This document shows positions 16,281-24,324 of a stretch of 64,000 nt of DNA, one piece after another. Each line of letters starts with the position of its first letter. Within the stretch, counting starts at the first letter, position 1. The stretch lies in NCBI GenBank assembly GCA_002420145.1, contig DIHL01000023.1, positions 340,610 through 404,609 of the forward strand, written 5' to 3'. The position numbers were made by a program, and so were the translations under genes. The notes under the pieces were generated by a model, which saw only the letters and a list, made by a program, of their open reading frames with translations, was not told the origin of the DNA and ran no database searches. This stretch comes from Bacteroidetes bacterium UBA5697 (lineage in GTDB: Bacteria > Bacteroidota > Bacteroidia > B-17B0 > Aurantibacillaceae).

Positions 16281-16995
16281 GATTGTAATTTAAAATATCA
16301 TTAAGTCCTTTTAAAACTAAATTTTGGTGGGTAAAGATGCTATTTTTTAACCGTTTTGCCAAGAATTCGCTATCACCTCCAGTTAAAATACATATTAAAT
16401 CAGGAAAATTGGATGTATAATCAGAAATTAGCCCATCAATTTCGGCAACAGTACCGTTTAAAACGCCTGATAATATAGAGTTTTTTGTGTTGGTTCCTAT
16501 TAATTCGCTATAAGATTTATCAAACTCAATTAAAGGTAATTTACTGGTAAAATGTTCTAAAGCTTTAAATTTCATCTCTATTCCAGGCGAAATGGCGCCA
16601 CCCAAATACTCATTTTTAGAGTTTATGAAATTATATTTAATGCATGTTCCAGCATCAATCACTAAAATAGTTGAATTTGGATATAAATTATAAGCGCCAA
16701 CTGATGCCGCAAGCCTATCAGAACCTAATGTAGCTGCTGAATGATAGAGGTTAATAAGAGGTATTTTAGTTTGCGAGTTAAAAACTACTGTTGGTAAAAT
16801 TGAACTTAAAGCCGAGTAAAATAACTCTAATTCATCAACTACACTCCCGATAATGGCATTTTTGGCTTGGCGAATAAAATTAAAATCTGATAAAAGCGCA
16901 CTAACAGACTCATAGATTTTAAGTTCAAAGAGATGATTATCCTTAAACAAAGCCGCTTTTACACGTGTATTACCTATATCGATAACTAAATTCAA
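16267..16995 (-). CDS. coaX: Type III pantothenate kinase CoaX
   Basis: 242 residues, full length for the family. CoaX phosphorylates pantothenate, the first step of coenzyme A synthesis. Motifs are MNLVIDIGNTRVKAALF at the N-terminus (phosphate-binding DxGNT), GSDRLAASVGAYNLYP near residue 92, and LVIDAGTCIKYNFI followed by YLGGAISPGIEMK. The start is a TTG at 16995: it lies directly before NLVIDIGN, where the family begins, and no ATG is available nearby. It overlaps the outer membrane protein gene by 14 bases, indicating translational coupling. Confidence 0.94.
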   Translation of the reverse strand: MNLVIDIGNTRVKAALFKDNHLFELKIYESVSALLSDFNFIRQAKNAIIGSVVDELELFYSALSSILPTVVFNSQTKIPLINLYHSAATLGSDRLAASVGAYNLYPNSTILVIDAGTCIKYNFINSKNEYLGGAISPGIEMKFKALEHFTSKLPLIEFDKSYSELIGTNTKNSILSGVLNGTVAEIDGLISDYTSNFPDLICILTGGDSEFLAKRLKNSIFTHQNLVLKGLNDILNYNLEKN

Positions 16996-17060
16996 TGTTT
17001 ATAAAAGTAACTAAATACTGGTTATGTGAAGTTCTATTTAAGATTTTTTAATATTTCTTT

Positions 17061-17089
17061 TTGTAGTATAAATATTTCTATTAAATTTG
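17061..17089 (+). promoter_or_regulatory. Promoter of tRNA-Phe
   Basis: TTG at 17061-17063 and TAAATTTG at 17082-17089, 18 bases apart, match the Bacteroidota -33/-7 consensus (TTG, TAnnTTTG). The tRNA starts 29 bases downstream. Confidence 0.65.
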
Positions 17090-17117
17090 CACCCCAATCT
17101 ACTTAAAACTAGATGAT

Positions 17118-17190
17118 GGTACCTTAGCTCAGTCGGTAGAGCAACAGACTGAAAATCTGTGTGTCCCTGGTTCGATTCCTGGAGGTACCA
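17118..17190 (+). tRNA. tRNA-Phe (GAA)
   Basis: 73 bases forming a full cloverleaf: acceptor GGTACCT pairs with AGGTACC, the D arm is GCTC/GAGC, the anticodon stem ACAGA/TCTGT carries loop CTGAAAA with anticodon GAA, and the T arm CCTGG/CCTGG has loop TTCGATT. The discriminator is A and CCA is not fully encoded. A strong terminator follows. Confidence 0.98.
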
Positions 17191-17194
17191 CTTT

Positions 17195-17231
17195 AAAAGC
17201 CTTTCAAATAGTCAATTTGAAAGGCTTTTTG
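17195..17231 (+). terminator. Terminator after tRNA-Phe
   Basis: Perfect 15-bp arms AAAAGCCTTTCAAAT and ATTTGAAAGGCTTTT enclose a five-base loop and run into a T tract. The next gene starts 10 bases later. Confidence 0.88.
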
Positions 17232-17241
17232 CATTTATTGA

Positions 17242-18492
17242 ATGAATACCCCTCAACATATATTGATGATTGGAACGGTTTGGCCAGAGCCAAATTCGTC
17301 GGCTGCTGGTAGCAGAACCATGCAATTAATAGAGCAATTTCAAAAATTAAACTGGAAAATAACCTTTGCTTGTGCAGCCGCAGACAGTAATTTTAGTATC
17401 GATTTTCATAAATATGGTATTGAAAAGATAACTATTGAATTAAATAATAGCAGTTTTGATGACTTTATTAAAAAACTGCAACCAAACATTGTTTTGTTTG
17501 ATCGTTTTATGATTGAAGAACAGTTTGGTTGGCGTGTAGCCGAAAACTGTCCTAATGCTTTGCGTGTTTTAGATACCATTGATTTACATTCTTTAAGATT
17601 ATCACGACAACAAGCGTTTAAAGAAAAAAGAACTTTTGTTAATGATGATTTACTAAATATAGATGTTACCAAGAGAGAAATAGCAAGTATTTATCGTTGT
17701 GATATGACCTTGATGATTTCAACATATGAAATGGATTTGCTACAAAGGTTTTTTAAAATAGATGCTGATATATTGCATTACACTCCGTTTTTATTAAATC
17801 CAATTCAAGAAAAAGAAATTTTGAGTTGGCCCTTATTTGAAGATAGAAAGCATTTTGTAACGATTGGTAATTTTTTACACGAACCTAATTGGAATGCGGT
17901 ATTATTTTTAAAAGAAGAGATTTGGCCTTTGATTAGAAAAGAATTGCCAGATGCAGAATTGCATGTGTATGGCGCTTATCCATCGCCTAAAGTTACTCAG
18001 CTTCATCAACCTAAAGAGGGTTTTTTAATTAAAGGAAGAGCAGATAGCGCTCAAGAAGTGATGTTAAATGCAAAAGTGTGTTTAGCGCCTTTGCGCTTTG
18101 GTGCTGGCTTAAAAGGAAAATTAATTGATGCTATGGAATGCGGAACGCCTAGTGTTACAACTAGTATTGGAGCAGAAGCGATGCATGGTAATTTAGACTG
18201 GGCTGGAGCGGTGAGTGATGATGTGAAAGAGTTTGTAAAAGCCGCTATTCAATTATATTCAAATAACTCCATTTGGTTAAAAGCACAACAGCAAGGCGCA
18301 AAAATTATTAATCAAGTATTTGAAAAAGATAGTCAGGCAAAATTATTAATACAAAAGATATACAGTATCCAAAATAATTTAGCATTACATCGCCAAAAAA
18401 ACTTTTTAGGTTCGATGTTAATGCACCATACTATTTCTGGGACAAAATACATGTCGCGATGGATTGAAGAGAAAAATAAAAAGCCTTTGTAA
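17242..18492 (+). CDS. Glycosyltransferase (GT4-like)
   Basis: 416 residues, no signal peptide. The N-terminal half begins HILMIGTVWPEPNSSAAGSR with a glycine-rich Rossmann start. The C-terminal half contains KHFVTIGNFLHEPNWNAVLF, LHVYGAYPSPK, KVCLAPLRFGAGLKGKLIDA and MECGTPSVTTSIGAEAM, the sugar-nucleotide binding pattern of GT-B enzymes of the GT4 type. The donor and acceptor are not evident. It stands alone, directly behind the tRNA terminator, and its last codons form part of the terminator shared with the convergent gene. It is probably cytoplasmic and may act in surface glycan synthesis with the glycan genes near 30-42 kb, but that link is inference. Confidence 0.85.
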   Translation: MNTPQHILMIGTVWPEPNSSAAGSRTMQLIEQFQKLNWKITFACAAADSNFSIDFHKYGIEKITIELNNSSFDDFIKKLQPNIVLFDRFMIEEQFGWRVAENCPNALRVLDTIDLHSLRLSRQQAFKEKRTFVNDDLLNIDVTKREIASIYRCDMTLMISTYEMDLLQRFFKIDADILHYTPFLLNPIQEKEILSWPLFEDRKHFVTIGNFLHEPNWNAVLFLKEEIWPLIRKELPDAELHVYGAYPSPKVTQLHQPKEGFLIKGRADSAQEVMLNAKVCLAPLRFGAGLKGKLIDAMECGTPSVTTSIGAEAMHGNLDWAGAVSDDVKEFVKAAIQLYSNNSIWLKAQQQGAKIINQVFEKDSQAKLLIQKIYSIQNNLALHRQKNFLGSMLMHHTISGTKYMSRWIEEKNKKPL

Positions 18493-18510
18493 TTTTTACA
18501 AAGGCTTTTT
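18479..18510. terminator. Bidirectional terminator overlapping a stop codon
   Basis: Arms AAAAGCCTTTGTAA and TTACAAAGGCTTTT with a short T loop. The left arm contains the last codons and stop of the glycosyltransferase gene. The convergent Bax-inhibitor gene ends at 18530. Confidence 0.8.
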
Positions 18511-18529
18511 AATAGTATTAAATTATTGA

Positions 18530-19267
18530 TTAGTCTCTTTTGCCAAATAAACGCAATAGAGATAAAAATAAATTGATGAAATCAAGATATAAAGTTAAGG
18601 CACCCATTACTCCCATTTTCTTGAAGTCTGAAGAGCCATCATTTGCTTGAGCTAATGCTTTTATTTTTTGAACATCATAAGCGGTTAATCCTGTAAACAC
18701 AATCACACTGATAATACTAATGATATAACCCATTGTGTCGCTACGCATAAACATGTTAATTAATGAAGAGATAACTATTCCAATTAATCCAATCATTAAC
18801 AAAGAACCCATTTTGGTTAAATCAGTTTTTGTAGTATAACCCGCTACCGCCATTATACCAAATAATGCAGAAGTACTAGCAAATACAACACCTATAGAAT
18901 CTAATCTGTAAACTAAAAAGATAGAACTTAAGCTAATTCCCATCAATGCAGAGAATCCAAAAAATATTCCCATTAAAGCTACAAAGGATAGTTTATTAAA
19001 AGCAAAATTCATTACTAATACTAAGCCAAGTGGCGCTAACATCACTACCCAGCCAATCATCGATGTTCCGATTCTGTTACCAAATTCATCATACTTGTAA
19101 AGTAATTGCCCTAAATCTGGATTATATGCAAATAATAACGAACAAACGGTTGTAACAGCTAATGCTAAAAACATCCATGTAAATACAGATGCAAAAAGAG
19201 ATCTTTCGTTTACAATCGTTGCACTTTCAATATCGTTTAAATTCGTATTTCTAAAATTATTTTCCAT
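18530..19267 (-). CDS. Bax inhibitor-1/YccA family membrane protein
   Basis: 245 residues with seven hydrophobic segments. Family markers are the N-terminal SLFASVFTWMFLALAVTTV, the central GISLSSIFLVYRLDSIG, and the C-terminal VFTGLTAYDVQKIKALA followed by LYLDFINLFLSLLRLFG, including the conserved Asp in the LYLDFIN motif. Bacterial members are inner membrane proteins, some shown to be calcium leak channels; the role here is not established. It is a single gene converging on the glycosyltransferase and lying downstream of the TonB receptor in the same direction. Confidence 0.92.
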   Translation of the reverse strand: MENNFRNTNLNDIESATIVNERSLFASVFTWMFLALAVTTVCSLLFAYNPDLGQLLYKYDEFGNRIGTSMIGWVVMLAPLGLVLVMNFAFNKLSFVALMGIFFGFSALMGISLSSIFLVYRLDSIGVVFASTSALFGIMAVAGYTTKTDLTKMGSLLMIGLIGIVISSLINMFMRSDTMGYIISIISVIVFTGLTAYDVQKIKALAQANDGSSDFKKMGVMGALTLYLDFINLFLSLLRLFGKRD

Positions 19268-19335
19268 TATTTATTTTTTGTTGTAAAGGTACTATATATT
19301 CAAGCTATGTGGTTGTAAAAAAATGCTAAATAAAA

Positions 19336-21738
19336 TTATATTTTAAGCATAAGTTGCAGTAAAAACATTCGTGGAGCTCTCACATCTCCTGGCCTCAAAC
19401 TATATTCTGCATTAAGAGCATTATTTATAATTAACGAAGTTTTTAATGTTTTCGAAACTTGATATGAAACTCTAAAATCATGAATCCAATCTCCAGTCCA
19501 ACCAATAATTTCTTTACCATTCATTTTTATAGAAACCGAATTTTTATGAGTGTCTCTATATTCTGGTAAACCAGGTAAAATATAAGTAGAAGGAATACTA
19601 TCCCAATAAATGCCGTTTTGAGGTTCGCTGTATTCGTGTAATACACTTTGCACAAAACGTCTGTCAACATTTTCCATTAAACTATAAAAACGTGTACTCC
19701 AACCAAATGATATTTTTTTATAGTCTAATTGAATATCGGCTTTAAATAACTGTTGGTTTCTATATTTCAAAACTTTTAATCCTTCAATGCCTAATGTATC
19801 TTTTTTAGGATCGTAATTTAGGTAAATAGGATTAGTATAAGTAAAGCCAATTAAAGTTGTCACATTAATTGGCCCCATTTTACCTGTTCCTGTAATAGAA
19901 GCATCAACACCATTAATTCGTGCACTTCCTACATTTTGCGATTTAAATCCTGCATATTGTCTGTCTTGATAAAAGATTCCTGTTTTTGGTCCGTAAATAT
20001 CAAAAGCAAACTCTACCATATCTTGGTATTCTGTCCAAAAACCAGCAATATCTAAGAACCCTTTGAAGTTAAATAATTTAAATCCTTGTTTAATACCAAT
20101 TTCAGCACTCCATCCACGTTCTGGTTGCAGTGAGGCATTTGGATAAATTTGCAAGGCACTTACACTCGTGCTAACATACTTTTCTGCAATGGTTGGAAAT
20201 CTGTAGCCTTGCCCAAAAGAAGCTCTAATAAAGGTATATTCCAGTAAATGATAATTTAAACCAGCTCTAAATACAGGTTGAAAAGGAAGATTATTTATTT
20301 TTTTAGTTAAATAACCTCGAGTATAAGATGTATCTACGCTATTATACTCTCCTCTTAATCCTAAAGAGGTTGTGAGTTTTTTGAACTTATAATCAAATTG
20401 AGCGTAACCTGCATAATTTTTTCCTGAATGTCTTCCATAAAGCGAATCGGCAATAACTTGTTGTTCCATATAAACAACACCATAGGTCATGGTAAAGTTA
20501 TTTTTGAAACGTTTTTGATATTGAAATTCATTGTAATACAATTCTGCTCTCGAGCCTTGGTTTTTATCATTGTTATTATTGGTTAAATAGTATCTCGAAC
20601 GTAAACTATATTTGCCACCTTTTTTTGAATAATAATTAATAAATGGATCAACATTAACACGCTGATTGGAAAAGCGTTGGATATTTAATCCTTGAGGGTG
20701 ATAAACAGAATCTGCATTTTGCCATAGGAAAAATAAACCACCTCTTGTTTCCATCATATTTGTGTTTAAACCGATAGCTAAGCCAGGAATTTTTTTGAAA
20801 TTGTAACGAAGATTAATATTAAATCGCCCGCGTTTTTCTGTTTCCAGGTAACGATAACCTTCGTCGTTAAACATATGACCACCTAATACTAAATCTAACT
20901 GTCCTAGTTTTTCGGAATGAGAAAAGTTAACACCACTTTGCGTTTGACTTGTTCCTTTCCACCATTTATAGCTTGTATTTCTTGGAGCATCATAAGTAGC
21001 GCCAAATAAAGAAACGGTTGTTTGTGGTTTATCTTTGGCATAGGCGGTTCTCATATTAATAACCCCATTCATGGCCGAAGAACCAAATAAAGCAGAAGCC
21101 GCTCCTTTAATAACCTCTACTTGCTCTAAATTTTCAAGTGGCAAATAATTCCATTTAATATCAGCAGCATCAGCACTAATCATAGGCATTTCATCTACCA
21201 ACATTAAAACACGCGTTCCTGCTCCGTAGCTATAACCACTTCCACCCCTAATACTGGCTTGTCCGTCAGATACCACAACGCCAGGCACCTGATTCATAAT
21301 AATATCTAAACTTTGAGACGCCTTATTTTCTATTAAAGCAGGTTTTATAACTTCCATACTCACCGTCACATCCGATAATTTTTGCTCAAATCTACCAGCC
21401 GATATGACTACCTCATCCAATAATTGATTGCCATTGCCTAATAAAATAGTAACTGTAGTGGTATCATTACCTTTTACGGTAATTGTTTCTGTATATTTTT
21501 TATAACCAACTAAATCGCAATCTAATGTATGTGTACCTTCTGTGGTGTTTATATAAAATATTCCATCTAAATCTGCAGCCACGCCTTTTGTTTTATCTAT
21601 AACAACCACAGCTCCAGGTAATGATTCGTTATTGGATTTGTCTTTAACAACCCCTTTCACCACACCCAAAGTTTGAGCATAAATCTCACATGTATAAAAA
21701 AAGACACCTGTTAAAATATATTTGACGTTCTTAATCAT
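19336..21738 (-). CDS. TonB-dependent outer membrane receptor
   Basis: 800 residues. A signal peptide (residues 1-22, ending YAQ) is followed by a carboxypeptidase-regulatory-like domain (GVVKGVVKDKSNNESLPGAV, about 24-110). A plug domain follows (DVTVSMEVIKPALIENKASQ, then NQVPGVVVSDGQASIRGGSG, about 120-235), then a 22-strand-type barrel to the C-terminus with FRASFGQGYRFPTIAEKYV-like receptor strands (here IRASFGQGYRFPTIAEKYV). Such receptors import siderophores, cobalamin or other large substrates using TonB energy. The lack of a SusD partner argues against a glycan SusC; the substrate is unknown. It is divergent from dprA with a 51-base gap. Confidence 0.9.
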   Translation of the reverse strand: MIKNVKYILTGVFFYTCEIYAQTLGVVKGVVKDKSNNESLPGAVVVIDKTKGVAADLDGIFYINTTEGTHTLDCDLVGYKKYTETITVKGNDTTTVTILLGNGNQLLDEVVISAGRFEQKLSDVTVSMEVIKPALIENKASQSLDIIMNQVPGVVVSDGQASIRGGSGYSYGAGTRVLMLVDEMPMISADAADIKWNYLPLENLEQVEVIKGAASALFGSSAMNGVINMRTAYAKDKPQTTVSLFGATYDAPRNTSYKWWKGTSQTQSGVNFSHSEKLGQLDLVLGGHMFNDEGYRYLETEKRGRFNINLRYNFKKIPGLAIGLNTNMMETRGGLFFLWQNADSVYHPQGLNIQRFSNQRVNVDPFINYYSKKGGKYSLRSRYYLTNNNNDKNQGSRAELYYNEFQYQKRFKNNFTMTYGVVYMEQQVIADSLYGRHSGKNYAGYAQFDYKFKKLTTSLGLRGEYNSVDTSYTRGYLTKKINNLPFQPVFRAGLNYHLLEYTFIRASFGQGYRFPTIAEKYVSTSVSALQIYPNASLQPERGWSAEIGIKQGFKLFNFKGFLDIAGFWTEYQDMVEFAFDIYGPKTGIFYQDRQYAGFKSQNVGSARINGVDASITGTGKMGPINVTTLIGFTYTNPIYLNYDPKKDTLGIEGLKVLKYRNQQLFKADIQLDYKKISFGWSTRFYSLMENVDRRFVQSVLHEYSEPQNGIYWDSIPSTYILPGLPEYRDTHKNSVSIKMNGKEIIGWTGDWIHDFRVSYQVSKTLKTSLIINNALNAEYSLRPGDVRAPRMFLLQLMLKI

Positions 21739-21789
21739 TATCTGTTTATTTTTACGAACACAATATAATAATTAACTATTATTTAACAA

Positions 21790-22899
21790 ATGAACTCTGT
21801 CGATTTAACATACCAAATAGGTCTAACTTTATTAGATGGAGTGGGAGATGTGTTGGCTAAAAATTTAGTAGCATATTGTGGAAGTGCAGAACAAGTTTTT
21901 AAAACAAAAAAAGTGCAACTGGAAAAGATTCCAGGTATTGGAACTTATACTTCATCGGCTATTTTAAATAGCAAATCAGTATTGTTGCGTGCTGAAAAGG
22001 AGTTAAAGTTTATCGAAGAAAAAACAATTACGCCATTATTTTTTACAGATAAAAATTTCCCTCAACGATTAAAGAATTGCAATGACAGTCCCGTTATGCT
22101 TTACTATAAAGGTAATGCTGATTTAAATGTTGAAAAGGTGATTGCAGTGGTTGGCACAAGAACTCCATCTGCTTATGGAAAATTAATGGCAGAGAAATTA
22201 ATTCAAGATTTATCTGATAGTGGATGTTTAGTTGTAAGTGGTTTAGCTTATGGCATTGATATTACTGCCCATAAAGAATCATTAGAAAATGGATTAAATA
22301 CAGTTGGTGTTTTAGCTCATGGTTTGGATAGGGTATATCCATCTGTGCATTCTAACTTCGCCAAAAAAATGACAGAACAAGGCGGGTTATTAACTGAATT
22401 TTTAAGTGAAACAAATCCTGACAAAGAAAATTTTCCAAAAAGAAACAGAATTGTTGCTGGTATGTGCGATGCACTAGTGGTTGTTGAATCAAAGCGAGGA
22501 GGAGGAAGTTTAATTACAGCAACTATTGCCAATTCCTATAACAAAGATATTTTTGCATATCCAGGCAAAGCTAATGATGTATTAAGCGAAGGTTGTAATG
22601 GTTTAATAAAATCGCATCGTGCTAATTTAATTGAAAGTGCAGCGGATTTGTTGTATATCATGAATTGGAATGAAGAAGTAAAAACGAAAAAGAATACGCA
22701 AATTCCTTTATTAATTAATCTAACTTCAGATGAGCAATTAATTGTTAAAGCGTTTGATAATAAAAACCAAATGCATATCGATGAGATTTGCTACGCAACA
22801 AATTTTTCAATTAGTAAAACTTCAACATTTCTATTACAGCTAGAATTTTCGAACGTCATTAAGTCCCTTCCTGGCAAAATTTATCAGTTAAATCGTTAA
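21790..22899 (+). CDS. dprA: DNA-processing protein DprA
   Basis: 369 residues. A helical N-terminal SAM/HhH-like domain (LLDGVGDVLAKNLVAYCG, then KIPGIGTYTSSAIL) precedes the Rossmann-like core: VVGTRTPSAYGKLMAEKLI, SGLAYGIDITAHKESL, LDRVYPSVHSNFAKK, FPKRNRIVAGMCDALVVVES and GGGSLITATIANSYNKDIFA. A C-terminal winged-helix segment (DEQLIVKAFDNKNQMHIDEI) completes the usual architecture. DprA loads RecA on incoming single-stranded DNA during natural transformation. It is a single gene, divergent from the TonB receptor; no other competence gene is nearby. Confidence 0.95.
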   Translation: MNSVDLTYQIGLTLLDGVGDVLAKNLVAYCGSAEQVFKTKKVQLEKIPGIGTYTSSAILNSKSVLLRAEKELKFIEEKTITPLFFTDKNFPQRLKNCNDSPVMLYYKGNADLNVEKVIAVVGTRTPSAYGKLMAEKLIQDLSDSGCLVVSGLAYGIDITAHKESLENGLNTVGVLAHGLDRVYPSVHSNFAKKMTEQGGLLTEFLSETNPDKENFPKRNRIVAGMCDALVVVESKRGGGSLITATIANSYNKDIFAYPGKANDVLSEGCNGLIKSHRANLIESAADLLYIMNWNEEVKTKKNTQIPLLINLTSDEQLIVKAFDNKNQMHIDEICYATNFSISKTSTFLLQLEFSNVIKSLPGKIYQLNR

Positions 22900-23011
22900 A
22901 CGAAAACTATGTAAACTCCTAGTTTACTTGATATGTTAGTCTTACAAAAAAATATGATGACAAGTGACATTACTTGTTAAAAACAATGTAAATTTACTTA
23001 AATTTAAAAGT

Positions 23012-24256
23012 ATGCAAACTACAAAAGTAGATGTTCTAGTTATTGGTGCTGGTCCTGCGGGATCAATAGCTGCTAGTATGATTAATAAGGCTGGATATAA
23101 AGTTAAGGTAGTAGAAAAAGAAAAATTTCCTCGTTTTGTAATTGGTGAAAGTTTGTTGCCAAGAGTAATGGATCATTTGGAAGAAGCAGGGTTGTTAGAA
23201 GCTGTTAAGAAAGCTGGGTTTCAAGAAAAATTTGGAGCTAAGTTTGTTCGTGGAAACGAAGTATGTGATTTTAATTTTACAGATCAATTTAGTAAAGGTT
23301 GGAATTGGACATGGCAAGTGCCTCGTGGGCAATTTGATAAAATACTATCTGAAACAGCGGCGTCAATGGGTGTTGATGTAGAGCATGAAATGACTGTAAC
23401 GGATATTAAATTTAATGGAACAGATTCAGTTACTAACGTTGTAAATAAAAATGGAGAACAACAACAAATAGAAGCTAAGTTTATTGTTGATGCCAGTGGT
23501 TACGGAAGAGTTATTCCTCGTATGTTTGGTTTAGATAAACCATCTAATTTCGAACCTCGCAAAACGCATTTCACTCATTTCAAAGACTTAAAACGTCCAG
23601 ATGGTATTGATGGAAATCGGATCACGGTTGTAGTTCATCAGCAACGCACATGGATTTGGATTATTCCTTTTTCAAATGGCATTACCTCAGTTGGTTTTGT
23701 AGCAGACCCTGAATTCTTTAAAGATTTCCCAGAAGATGCAAAAGAACGAATGAAGGAAATTATAGCTGCAGATATTCATACAAAAAATCGTTTTGAGGGA
23801 GCAGAGATGATGTTTGACCCTAGAACTATTGAAGGATATGCTATTTCAACAAAACAGTTATACGGGGAAGGTTTTGTGCTTTGTGGAAATGCAACTGAAT
23901 TTTTAGACCCAGTTTTTTCTTCGGGAGTTACATTTGCCATGGAATCAGGAAACAAAGCTGCTAAATTAGTTTGTGAAACTCTAAAAGGAAACAAAGTAGA
24001 TTGGCAAAAAGATTATACCGATTACATGATGCAAGGTATTAATACATTTAGGTCGTATGTAGCAGGTTGGTATGAAGGAGATTTACATGAAATTTTCTTT
24101 TCCGAAAATCCAGACCCTGAAATTAAGAAACAAATATGCTCTGTATTAGCTGGATATGTTTGGGATTTAGAAAATCCATTTGTTAAGAGACATGATAGGG
24201 CCTTGAAATCTTTAGCAAATGTTATTCGAATGAACAGAGAAAAAAAATCAGTATAA
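23012..24256 (+). CDS. FAD-dependent oxidoreductase, halogenase/geranylgeranyl-reductase-like
   Basis: 414 residues from the ATG at 23012. An upstream GTG at 22964 would add 16 residues before the FAD fold and is less likely. The dinucleotide-binding motif is VLVIGAGPAGSIAASMI (about residues 8-24), followed by FVIGESLLPRVMDHLEEAGL, a GESL signature shared by flavin-dependent halogenases and related monooxygenases. Later come ASGYGRVIPRMFG, RTWIWIIPFSNGITSVGFV and FVLCGNATEFLDPVFSSGVT. The halogenase WxWxIP pattern appears here as WIWIIP. Bacteroidota relatives occur in flexirubin-type clusters, but no polyene genes are adjacent, so substrate and chemistry are open. Confidence 0.85.
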   Translation: MQTTKVDVLVIGAGPAGSIAASMINKAGYKVKVVEKEKFPRFVIGESLLPRVMDHLEEAGLLEAVKKAGFQEKFGAKFVRGNEVCDFNFTDQFSKGWNWTWQVPRGQFDKILSETAASMGVDVEHEMTVTDIKFNGTDSVTNVVNKNGEQQQIEAKFIVDASGYGRVIPRMFGLDKPSNFEPRKTHFTHFKDLKRPDGIDGNRITVVVHQQRTWIWIIPFSNGITSVGFVADPEFFKDFPEDAKERMKEIIAADIHTKNRFEGAEMMFDPRTIEGYAISTKQLYGEGFVLCGNATEFLDPVFSSGVTFAMESGNKAAKLVCETLKGNKVDWQKDYTDYMMQGINTFRSYVAGWYEGDLHEIFFSENPDPEIKKQICSVLAGYVWDLENPFVKRHDRALKSLANVIRMNREKKSV

Positions 24257-24276
24257 TAATCTAATATTAATTAAAT

Positions 24277-24309
24277 AAAAAAAGCTCTTACATCGTAAGA
24301 GCTTTTTTT
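24277..24309. terminator. Bidirectional terminator
   Basis: Arms AAAAAAAGCTCTTAC and GTAAGAGCTTTTTTT with a three-base loop lie between the convergent flavoprotein and T9SS protein genes; both sides have a T run. Confidence 0.88.
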
Positions 24310-24324
24310 ATTTTGTTTCTGTAT

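Noticed and set aside
22964..23011. GTG start for the flavoprotein gene
   Set aside because: It would add residues before the FAD-binding motif that look non-coding; the ATG at 23012 fits the family.
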